A stretch of 11,759 bases of DNA from Nocardioidaceae bacterium (lineage in GTDB: Bacteria > Actinomycetota > Actinomycetes > Propionibacteriales > Nocardioidaceae): positions 1 through 11,759 of the forward strand of contig JACCZJ010000317.1 in the NCBI GenBank assembly GCA_013696065.1. Direction: 5' to 3'. Position numbers and translations under genes: made by a program. The notes beneath the pieces are model-generated. The model ran no database searches, was not told the DNA's origin, and was given only the letters and a program-made list of their open reading frames with translations. Positions 6,120 through 11,759 of the stretch are shown here, one piece after another. Numbering within the stretch: the stretch's first letter is position 1; every line of letters begins with the position of its first letter.

Positions 6120-7091
6120 GTGGACTACGTCAGCCTCGGCCGCAGCGGCCTCACCGTGTCCCGCCTCGCCCTGGGCACCATGAACTTCGGTCGCGTGACC
6201 GAAGAGCCTGAAGCGCATCGGATCCTTGATGTCGCTCGTGAAGCCGGCATCAACTTCGTGGACACCGCGAATGTGTACGGCGGCCAGGAGCACCGAGGCC
6301 GCACTGAGGAGATCATCGGTGCTTGGTTCTCAGGCGCTCCAGAGCGACGGGCGTGGACCGTCCTTGCCACCAAGCTGTACAACCCAACGGGTGACGCTCC
6401 CAACGACAAGGGGCTGTCTGCCCGCAACATCGTTCGGGCCTGCGATGCCTCGCTCAGACGCCTCAAGACCGACCACATCGACGTTTACCAGATGCACCAT
6501 ATCGACAGGTCAGTTCCCTGGGACGAGATTTGGCAGGCGATGGAGCGCCTCGTGACCAATGGCAAGGTGCTGTACGTCGGCAGCTCGAACTTCGCCGGGT
6601 GGAACATTGCCCAAGCCAACGAGACCGCTCGGGCACGTCACTTCCTAGGACTCGTAAGCGAACAATCGCTCTACAACGTGTGCGAACGCAGCATCGAGCT
6701 GGAGCTGTTGCCCGCGTGCAGGGCCTACGGGGTGGGGGTCATTGCGTATAGCCCACTGCACGGTGGCGTCTTGGGCGGCGCTCTCCACAAGCATGGTCCG
6801 GGTCGCTCGACACAGGGTCGGCCCCGTCAGTATGTCGAGCAGCACCACGACCAGATCGACGCGTGGGAGGCTTTGTGTAGGGATATCGGTGAGGAGCCGG
6901 GCCGGGTCGCCTTGGCGTGGCTGTTGGGCCGAGATGGGGTGACAGCCCCCATCGTCGGCCCCCGGACCGTCGACCAACTCTCCAGCGCAGTGCGCTCGCT
7001 CGAGCTGGCGCTGGACCGTGACACGCGGGACCGCATCGACAGTCTCTTTCCCGGACCCGGTGGCCAGGCGCCGGAAGCCTACGCCTGGTAG
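6120..7091 (+). CDS. Aldo/keto reductase
   Basis: This 323-residue NAD(P)H-dependent oxidoreductase of the aldo/keto reductase superfamily has a single TIM-barrel domain. The catalytic tetrad is D48 and Y53 (FVDTANVYGG), K85 (LATKLY) and H126 (DVYQMHHID). Later barrel strands carry YVGSSNF, GVGVIAYSPLHGG and, near the C-terminus, the cofactor-binding APIVGPRTVDQL. Length is normal. The start is GTG 6120-6122, nine bases after GGAGG, and that ribosome binding site is inside a possible pseudoknot. The gene diverges from the sulfotransferase and precedes the PIG-L gene by 126 bases. In sugar clusters such enzymes can reduce keto-deoxysugar intermediates, but this subgroup (YajO-like, voltage-gated-K-channel-beta-like) also has general carbonyl reductase members, so its link to the glycan is contextual. 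Confidence 0.92.
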   Translation: MDYVSLGRSGLTVSRLALGTMNFGRVTEEPEAHRILDVAREAGINFVDTANVYGGQEHRGRTEEIIGAWFSGAPERRAWTVLATKLYNPTGDAPNDKGLSARNIVRACDASLRRLKTDHIDVYQMHHIDRSVPWDEIWQAMERLVTNGKVLYVGSSNFAGWNIAQANETARARHFLGLVSEQSLYNVCERSIELELLPACRAYGVGVIAYSPLHGGVLGGALHKHGPGRSTQGRPRQYVEQHHDQIDAWEALCRDIGEEPGRVALAWLLGRDGVTAPIVGPRTVDQLSSAVRSLELALDRDTRDRIDSLFPGPGGQAPEAYAW

Positions 7092-7142
7092 CGAGACAGC
7101 CTCGGCCGTGCTACCGGCGCGAGCCTCGGTGTAGGTTCTATG

Positions 7143-7154
7143 ACCGTCGACGGT
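7143..7154. repeat. Perfect 12-base palindrome upstream of the deacetylase gene
   Basis: ACCGTCGACGGT is perfectly self-complementary and lies in the 126-base gap between the aldo/keto reductase stop and the deacetylase start. With no loop it is better suited to binding a dimeric protein than to forming RNA. It could be an operator for the deacetylase-glycosyltransferase pair; no promoter hexamers are clear, and chance occurrence in GC-rich DNA is possible. Confidence 0.3.
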
Positions 7155-7207
7155 GCCACAAAGCCCACACTCTGCCGGCATTCGCAAAGTCGACATCGTA
7201 ACGGCCC

Positions 7208-7212
7208 GGAGG
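7208..7212 (+). promoter_or_regulatory. Ribosome binding site deciding the deacetylase start
   Basis: GGAGG ends five bases before GTG 7218. This selects 7218 over the in-frame ATG at 7140 and GTG at 7212; the GTG at 7212 overlaps the site itself. Confidence 0.65.
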
Positions 7213-7217
7213 TGGAT

Positions 7218-7850
7218 GTGAGGGTTGCCGTCGTCATTGCGCATCCCGACGACGAGGTCCTCGGCTGCGGGGGGACTTTGGCTCGACTGGTCGAGGAGGG
7301 CCATCCGGTCCGGGTCGTGCTCGCCTTGCGTCGAAGTGATCCCCGCGGCGTCGCACACTGGGAAGCGATCCTGCAGGATTTCGATTCAGCATGTGCGGTC
7401 CTGGGCGTAGAACCCGTCGTCCCGGCGCCGATGCTGGAGGAACGCTCGGTCGACCTTGAGGTCAGGGAACTGCACGACGTCATACTGCCGCACGTCGAAT
7501 GGGCTGAGACCGTGCTGACCCACTGGCCTGGTGACGTGCACCAGGTGCACCGTGGCGTCGCTCGAGCCGTCGAGATCGCCACGCGGCCCTTTCGCCGCCG
7601 CCGGAACGTCTACGCATTCGAAGTTCCGACCTCCACCGACCAGGCATTCGCCCCATCCTTCTCACCGCAGATGTACGTCAAGCTGGAGCGCGGCCAGGTC
7701 GAACGCAAGCTCGAGGCGATGGCGTGCTACTCGACGGAGTCCGCACCGGGCCGCGCGGTTGCGGATCTGGAGCGGCGACTGCAGGTGCGTGGGGCGGAGA
7801 TCGGTGTGAGCCACGCCGAGGCGTTCGTCGTCGCACGACAGTTCCTCTAG
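7218..7850 (+). CDS. PIG-L family zinc-dependent N-deacetylase
   Basis: This 210-residue LmbE/PIG-L protein belongs to a family of zinc hydrolases that remove N-acetyl groups from GlcNAc-containing substrates; MshB of mycothiol synthesis and BshB are relatives. The first zinc motif AHPDDE (8-13, ligands H9 and D12, base D11) is at the N-terminus. The second, H102-WPGDVHQVHRGV with H111 as the likely third ligand, is in the middle. The start at GTG 7218 is set by GGAGG five bases upstream and begins MRVAVVIAHPDDE, a normal family N-terminus. The reading frame is open back to an ATG at 7140, but those residues are not family-like. The next gene starts 4 bases after the stop, so deacetylase and glycosyltransferase are probably coupled. 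The acceptor is more likely a GlcNAc unit of this glycan than mycothiol, given the neighbours, but MshB-like activity cannot be excluded. Confidence 0.9.
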   Translation: MRVAVVIAHPDDEVLGCGGTLARLVEEGHPVRVVLALRRSDPRGVAHWEAILQDFDSACAVLGVEPVVPAPMLEERSVDLEVRELHDVILPHVEWAETVLTHWPGDVHQVHRGVARAVEIATRPFRRRRNVYAFEVPTSTDQAFAPSFSPQMYVKLERGQVERKLEAMACYSTESAPGRAVADLERRLQVRGAEIGVSHAEAFVVARQFL

Positions 7851-7854
7851 CGCC

Positions 7855-9012
7855 GTGTCGCTACGCGTCCTCCACGTGTCCGAGGTCTCGATCGGCGGCG
7901 TGTCCACCTTGCTCCGCGCCTTCGTGACCGAGCAGGTCCGCCGTGGCGACGACCCGCATCTACTGGCGCCGACCACGCACGGGCTGGTGGTGGGCGAGTA
8001 CCACCGGTGGGACGTGCACCGCAAGAACCCTGCAAAGTTCCTCACCGCAATGGCACAGCTGAACGCGACCTGCGCACAGGTGCGACCCGACGTTGTGCAC
8101 CTCCACTCCTTCTTCGCCGGCCTCTTCGGTCGGGTACCGCTGGCGCGACTACGAGAACGAGCGGCCATCGTCTATCAGCCCCACGCTTGGAACTTCGACG
8201 CCGCCAGACGTCGACCATCGCTCGAGATGCTTGCGCACTGGGAGCGGTTCGCGGGCCGGCGAACCGACCTCGTCGTCAGCAACTGCTACGACGAGATGCT
8301 CGAAGGCCAGCGGTACGGCGTCGATGCCGCTGCAGCCATCGTGGGGGTCCCGATCTGTACCGAGACGTTCTCACCCGTCACTGCGGGACAACGCGCCGCC
8401 AACCGACGAACTCTGGGGCTCGACGAGCGACGGGTCGTACTCTGTCTCGCGAGCCTGTGCTGGCAAAAGGGTCAGGACCGCTTGCTCGCAGCGTGGGAGC
8501 AGGCACCCCTGGACAATGCTGTTCTGGTCCTTGTCGGAGGGGCTGAGGGTCCGTATCTGCGCCGACAGGGCGTGGAGTACCTACGGAAGATCGCACCCCG
8601 GCAGTGGGGCAGCACCATCAAGGCGGTTGGTCACCAGGCCGACGCCAGACCATGGCTCTGGTCGGCGGACGTGTTGATCCAACCTTCTCGTTACGAAGCC
8701 CTGGGAGTGGCGGCGGCTGAGTCTCTGGCGTGCGGGGTCCCAGTCGTCAGCTGCACCGTGAACGGGGCCAGAGAAGTGATCGTGGACGGTCCCGAGCATC
8801 CGGCGGGAGCGGTGGTCCCTCAGGGAGACATGGACGCCCTTCTGGCGGCCTGCAGACAACGCCTCGACTCGCCCGGCTTGCTCGAACGCGAGTCGGTGGC
8901 AGCCCGGCAACGTGCGCTGCGCTTGTTCGCAGTCAAAGACGTCGCGGATCGGCTAGAACGCGCCTACCTCCGCGCCGGCGCCCTGGCGGCGCAACGTCAC
9001 CGGTTGGCTTAG
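7855..9012 (+). CDS. GT4-family glycosyltransferase
   Basis: This 385-residue GT-B retaining glycosyltransferase starts at GTG 7855. The N-terminal domain has RVLHVSEVSIGGVSTLL (4-20), with the glycine-serine loop that binds the donor phosphates, VVHLHSFFAG (80-89) and PHAWNF (109-114). The C-terminal domain has LASLCWQKGQDRLLAAW (198-214), LVLVGGAEGPYL (224-235) and an intact E-x7-E motif (E281 and E289 in PSRYEALGVAAAESLACGVPVV). There is no clear ribosome binding site; with 4 bases between the deacetylase stop and this start, translational coupling is likely. GlcNAc transfer paired with N-deacetylation is known from MshA/MshB and from BshA/BshB, and this pair may follow the same logic on a different acceptor. 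The gene's stop codon lies exactly where a truncated PQQ-like gene on the other strand ends. Confidence 0.92.
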   Translation: MSLRVLHVSEVSIGGVSTLLRAFVTEQVRRGDDPHLLAPTTHGLVVGEYHRWDVHRKNPAKFLTAMAQLNATCAQVRPDVVHLHSFFAGLFGRVPLARLRERAAIVYQPHAWNFDAARRRPSLEMLAHWERFAGRRTDLVVSNCYDEMLEGQRYGVDAAAAIVGVPICTETFSPVTAGQRAANRRTLGLDERRVVLCLASLCWQKGQDRLLAAWEQAPLDNAVLVLVGGAEGPYLRRQGVEYLRKIAPRQWGSTIKAVGHQADARPWLWSADVLIQPSRYEALGVAAAESLACGVPVVSCTVNGAREVIVDGPEHPAGAVVPQGDMDALLAACRQRLDSPGLLERESVAARQRALRLFAVKDVADRLERAYLRAGALAAQRHRLA

Positions 9013-9540
9013 TTGAAGAGGGTGGGGGAGCCTCCCGAAGTCGAGGTCGTACGTGAGCGAGTTGGGCGCCGTCCACTGGTCTTGCTTGGCTAGCGTGCTC
9101 TCGCTCAGTCGGACGATTGAGTAGGCGTCGTAGATTGAGGTGCCGGTCGGGTCGGGGCTGCCGGTCGTCACCCAGACCTTGGTACCGTCGGCCGCCTGGC
9201 TGCTCCAAATGGTCGCGCCGCCCGTGCCGGTCGGCGCGTCGTACCAGGCGTGCTGGACCGCTCCGGTGTGCTGGTTGAGCGACACGACACCGCCGCGGAC
9301 CTTCATGCTGTCGCAGTTGGCTCCGAGCCCCTCGAAGACATGGCCCGCGTCGACGTCGGCGATCCCCAGTGGAGTAGAGCGCCTCGCCGGCCGCGGTATT
9401 CGGTCCGATCGAGTGCTTCCACAGCTGGGCGCCGGTCGCGGCGTTGAGGGCATGGACGAAGTGGGTGCCGGGCGCGTAGACCATCGCGGTCCCCTGGACC
9501 GAATCGCCCTGCGAATCGGCGAAGCGGGCTGCCCGCCGGG
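9012..9540 (-). pseudogene. Truncated, frameshifted PQQ-like beta-propeller gene remnant
   Basis: Three minus-strand frames together encode part of a PQQ-binding-like beta-propeller protein. From about 9508 down to 9375 one frame reads TAMVYAPGTHFVHALNAATG and QLWKHSIGPNT, a typical propeller blade. After a 1-base shift the next frame reads ADVDAGHVF, RGGVVSLNQHTGAV, TIWSSQAADGTKVWVTTG and YDLDFG, ending at 9034. One further base removed near 9031 restores SSPTLFN, the continuation I would expect from relatives, before a TAA at 9011-9009. Both the N-terminal and C-terminal parts of a normal propeller are absent. No single frame can make a functional protein. The homology ends exactly at the stop codon of the convergent glycosyltransferase, which suggests a deletion or insertion junction. 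The upstream limit (about 9540) is approximate. Family recognition is from memory of this group. Confidence 0.7.
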
Positions 9541-9587
9541 CCGCCACCTTCCAAGCCCGGGCGGTGGGTAACTCGGCGGGTGCGGTC

Positions 9588-10067
9588 CTAAAGCGTGTCG
9601 GCCTTGTTGGTGGCGGGGAACTTGTCCTGGTCACCGGTGACTGCCGCGGCGACTGCCCCGACCATCCGAGCTCTCCCAGTACTCCGCACTGTTGACATGA
9701 ACCTTGATCAGCGCCAGTCCCGGTGTGTCCAGGCCATCCTCGAACCACGTCTTCAGCAGAGGCGACCACAGCTCCTCAGCCTTGGCCCGGTCGTGCACGA
9801 CCTCAGCCGTCCCCGACAGCGAAGTCCACTCGCTGTTCTTGTCGTTCGAGAACGCCACATTGACCGAGCCGTCCCGACCGATGTGGCGTGCCTGTGGGAG
9901 TCGTCGTACGTGAAGAACCACAGGTCTCCGTCGAACTCGACTTCTTGCAGAGCTATCGGGCGGCTGACCAGCTTTGCCGGAGTCCCCGACTTGGTGAACA
10001 TGCTGATCTTCGCTCGGTCGACCAGCTCCGCGATGTGCTGTACCAGGTCTTGTTGCTCTGCGGCCAT
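9588..10067 (-). pseudogene. Pyridoxamine 5'-phosphate oxidase family protein, two compensating frameshifts
   Basis: Minus-strand ATG 10067-10065 follows GGAG by seven bases and begins a protein like the split-barrel, flavin-binding general stress protein 26 group. It opens MAAEQQDLVQHIAELVDRAK and includes GDLWFFTYDDSH (47-58). After about 9894 homology moves to another frame (ARHIGRDGSVNVAFSNDKN, EWTSLSGTAEVV, ALIKVHVNSAEYWESS). After about 9667 it returns to the first frame (MVGAVAAAVTGDQDKFPATN, ending KADTL and TAG at 9590-9588). Total length is 480 bases (160 codons counting the stop), normal for the family, so one base is missing at the first site and one is extra at the second. Read as is, translation would stop at 9753. 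Either a recent pseudogene or two sequencing errors; start, stop and ribosome binding site are intact. The role in intact relatives is flavin or F420-linked redox or stress response. Confidence 0.75.
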
Positions 10068-10348
10068 GGCGCCGCTCCTTGCCTCCAGCCCATCCCGGGT
10101 GCCTACTCCAAGGGATCAAACCACCGTCGAACGACCCGTGCGGACCACGAATCTATGCAGCCCTGTCGCGCCGAACTGCGGCAAGGAGGTTCATCCGGAC
10201 TCAGAAACCATCCATGTGGTCACTACGCGCCCTGGGGTGGTCGCGGCAAGGCCTCGCCTCGATGGGCAGATGACGTGGGCCGGTGCAATACTGCGAGCGC
10301 CGCAGCGTGCCCGGTTCTGGATGCGCGAGAACAGTCTGGAGAAGAGTC
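10068..10348. other. Divergent intergenic region
   Basis: This 281-base gap lies between the PPOX-family gene (minus) and the small unknown gene (plus) and presumably holds both promoters. I see a repeated GCGGCAAGG (at about 10178 and 10243) and an AAGGAGG without a nearby start codon, but no convincing promoter hexamers, RNA gene or coding region. Confidence 0.4.
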
Positions 10349-10639
10349 ATGCCTGCCAAGCCGCGTACCACCGAGGTCCCCCAGCCGGTCACCGACGACA
10401 GCATCAAGGTTCGGCACCTGAGCCACTACCAGTTCTCCTGGACCGCGCAGGAGCCAGGCCAAGCCGGCGTCATCACCTTGCAGCTGGTCCTCGATCAGGG
10501 TGCTTGGGAAGAGGTCATGACGGTCAGCGCCGAGGATGCTGAGGTGCTTCGCGGGCTGCTGGCTCATGGCAGCGACGTGGCGTATGACGTCGAGCGCCGT
10601 GTCCTCATGTTCGGCACCACGCCAGTCGGCCACCACTGA
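10349..10639 (+). CDS. Small conserved-looking protein of unknown function
   Basis: This 96-residue protein has no family I recognise. ATG 10349 follows a purine-rich GGAGAAGAG stretch (10338-10346). The frame extends upstream to 10283, but those residues look random. The N-terminus is proline- and lysine-rich (MPAKPRTTEVPQPV). The body then alternates likely beta strands (VRHLSHYQFSWTA, GVITLQLVLDQG, EVMTVSAED) with one likely helix (EDAEVLRGLLAHG) and a final strand (RVLMFG). No signal peptide, membrane segment or cysteine is present, so a small soluble cytoplasmic protein is expected. Coding is supported by the start context, a soluble-protein-like composition and lack of a better frame. 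It sits between a stress-type PPOX gene and a hemerythrin gene, hinting at a stress or redox context only. Confidence 0.65.
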   Translation: MPAKPRTTEVPQPVTDDSIKVRHLSHYQFSWTAQEPGQAGVITLQLVLDQGAWEEVMTVSAEDAEVLRGLLAHGSDVAYDVERRVLMFGTTPVGHH

Positions 10640-10761
10640 GCTTGCTCAAGTCACCAGGCCATGCCCTGACGCGGGCGGAGTGTTCTGTGCCTGGGTTGAT
10701 CGACCGTCCTCGTGGCGGTGGATGCCTTCACACGTAGCCCCTCGTCACTTACCGTGGGCCG

Positions 10762-11409
10762 ATGGCGACTTCGACCCCGACCATGAGCATGAACAAGCTG
10801 ATCCACCGCGCCGTCCGCCGCGACCTCGACCGCTTCCGCGAGGCACTCGATGCGTTCTCCGACGGGGACCGCGAGCGGGCCGCCGCCCTGCATCGGGCGT
10901 GGGTGAACTTCGACGCTCAACTCACCGACCATCACGAGGGTGAGCACGAGGTCGCATGGCCGGCATTGAAGGCGATCGGAATCGCCGGACCGGCCATCGA
11001 CTCCTTCGACACCGAGCATGAGGCGATGGCCGCCGATTTGGCGACCGCCCGGGCCGCGATGAACAAGCTCAGCGACTCGGCCAGTGAGACGGATGCGGAC
11101 GCCGCGGCCGCATTGATGGAGAAGCTGCAGACGACCACGGTGACGCACCTCGACCACGAGGAGCAGGTAACGGAGTCGGCGCTGGCCGAGCATGAGGTTC
11201 ACCCGGCAATGAAGGAGATGGCGAGGAACTTCAGCCGCCGGTCGGGGCCGGCTAAAGCTGGGGTCTTCTTCGCCTGGCTGCAGGACGGCGCTACGACGGA
11301 GGAGATGGCCGCGTTGCGCGCCACCGTGCCTGGCCCGGTGATCGCGGTACTCGCCGGCATGTTCGGTCGTCGCTACCGCAAGGAGGTCGCGCCCGTCTGG
11401 GCGGGTTGA
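10762..11409 (+). CDS. Hemerythrin-domain protein
   Basis: This 215-residue protein has the four-helix hemerythrin fold expected to bind a non-heme di-iron centre for O2, NO or oxidative-stress sensing or detoxification. Candidate ligands are H15 (IHRAVRRDLDRF), H57/H58 and E61 (DHHEGEHEV), H86 (DTEHEAM), and H129 with E133/E134 (VTHLDHEEQ), which follows the family's helix-by-helix order. A C-terminal extension of about 60 residues (FFAWLQDG, VPGPVIAVLAGMFGRRYRK) is shared by many actinobacterial members as far as I recall. The start is uncertain: ATG 10762 has no strong ribosome binding site, and ATG 10783 or 10789 would still include H15. The 122-base upstream gap shows no clear promoter. 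Partner and signal are unknown. Confidence 0.88.
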   Translation: MATSTPTMSMNKLIHRAVRRDLDRFREALDAFSDGDRERAAALHRAWVNFDAQLTDHHEGEHEVAWPALKAIGIAGPAIDSFDTEHEAMAADLATARAAMNKLSDSASETDADAAAALMEKLQTTTVTHLDHEEQVTESALAEHEVHPAMKEMARNFSRRSGPAKAGVFFAWLQDGATTEEMAALRATVPGPVIAVLAGMFGRRYRKEVAPVWAG

Positions 11410-11439
11410 GGCCACCTCTCGAACGTCCTGCGGGAGCCC

Positions 11440-11759
11440 CTACAGCTCACGCTCGTAGGCCAGCATGAGCGGACCCCCTTCGCCCTCGGTCCGCCGGAAC
11501 CCAGCCGCCTGATAGAGGCGTTGCGCAAGCCGGTCGTCCTCGCTGGTGACGAGGAAGGCGTAGTCGGCACCCCGCGCCCGTGCCACGCGGATGGCCTCGG
11601 TGATCAGCTCCCGGCCGTACCCCTGGCCCCGCCGGCTCGGTTTGACGTACAGCTCGGCGAGGTACGCCTCCAGTGCTGGGCTCCACACCGAAGGCTGCAG
11701 TCGCATCACCGCGACCCCGACCGGTGCGCCGCTCTCGGCCGCACGGGCGAGCAGGACGG
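11440..11759 (-). CDS. GNAT-family N-acetyltransferase, N-terminus outside window
   Basis: The minus-strand frame is open from the right window edge to TAG at 11442-11440, giving the last 105 residues. GNAT motifs appear in order: a substrate-side strand (GAPVGVAVMRLQP), then motif A with the acetyl-CoA pyrophosphate loop (YLAELYVKPSRRGQGYGREL) and its following helix (ITEAIRVARARG). Motif B comes next (YAFLVTSEDDRLAQRLYQAAGF), with the conserved Y near its end. GTG 11709 and ATG 11706 are in frame, but family-like sequence continues upstream of them, so the true start is beyond 11759. The role is acetyl transfer from acetyl-CoA to an amine; the substrate is not predictable. It is convergent with the hemerythrin gene, with 30 bases between them and no visible terminator. 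Confidence 0.88.
   Translation of the reverse strand, partial: VLLARAAESGAPVGVAVMRLQPSVWSPALEAYLAELYVKPSRRGQGYGRELITEAIRVARARGADYAFLVTSEDDRLAQRLYQAAGFRRTEGEGGPLMLAYEREL

Noticed and set aside
7111..7134. Possible terminator hairpin after the aldo/keto reductase (CTACCG with CGGTGTAG)
   Set aside because: The stem needs a two-base bulge and is not followed by a T-run.
7140..7217. Upstream in-frame ATG (7140) as the deacetylase start
   Set aside because: The extra 26 residues do not resemble the family, no ribosome binding site precedes 7140, and GGAGG is correctly spaced for GTG 7218.
7218..9012. Reading the deacetylase-glycosyltransferase pair as mycothiol genes mshB/mshA
   Set aside because: The family logic is similar, but mshA and mshB are usually unlinked in actinobacteria and these two lie in a glycan locus with a flippase and sulfotransferase; sequence alone does not support the specific names.
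10182..10188. AAGGAGG as a ribosome binding site for a hidden small gene
   Set aside because: No start codon lies at suitable distance; the first ATG is about 24 bases further on and no family-like product follows.
10651..11415. Minus-strand open frame of 254 codons antisense to the hemerythrin gene
   Set aside because: Its translation is His/Arg/Gly-rich without motifs, while the plus strand encodes a clear hemerythrin with metal ligands.

Overview
The window is high-GC DNA with Shine-Dalgarno-led genes, frequent GTG starts and long antisense open frames. Together with the gene families present, this points to an actinobacterium; I cannot place the genus. The core (about 524-9012) is a compact surface-glycan or glycoconjugate locus flanked by housekeeping and stress genes.

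Layout. (a) 1-270, minus: the N-terminal part of a small P-loop (Walker A) kinase-like protein that runs off the left edge. (b) 524-3558, plus: a GT4 glycosyltransferase, an NAD-dependent nucleotide-sugar epimerase/dehydratase and a WbaP/PglC-type phosphoglycosyl transferase that would start glycan assembly on a lipid carrier. (c) 3623-5974, minus: a PAPS-dependent sulfotransferase followed 15 bases later by a Wzx-like flippase, convergent with block b. (d) 6120-9012, plus, divergent from block c: an aldo/keto reductase, then a PIG-L zinc deacetylase and a second GT4 glycosyltransferase separated by only 4 bases. (e) 9012-10067, minus: two damaged genes, a fragment of a PQQ-like beta-propeller protein ending exactly at the stop codon of the last glycosyltransferase, and a pyridoxamine-5'-phosphate-oxidase-family gene with two compensating 1-base frameshifts. 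(f) 10349-11759: a small unknown protein, a hemerythrin-domain protein and a GNAT acetyltransferase that runs off the right edge.

Working model (inference). The phosphoglycosyl transferase loads a first sugar phosphate on undecaprenyl phosphate and the two GT4 enzymes extend it. The epimerase and perhaps the aldo/keto reductase prepare or modify sugars, PIG-L exposes an amino group by N-deacetylation, the sulfotransferase adds sulfate, and the flippase exports the product. No Wzy-type polymerase or chain-length regulator is visible, so the product could be a short sulfated oligosaccharide or glycolipid, unless a polymerase is encoded elsewhere. PIG-L deacetylase plus sulfotransferase suggests, without proving, N-sulfation of an amino sugar.

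The most unusual non-coding signal is in the leader of the aldo/keto reductase gene. Two interleaved perfect stems (6 and 7 bp) have H-type pseudoknot topology, and the second buries the ribosome binding site. The gaps between genes hold several short inverted repeats. I found no tRNA, rRNA, CRISPR array, insertion sequence or convincing intrinsic terminator.
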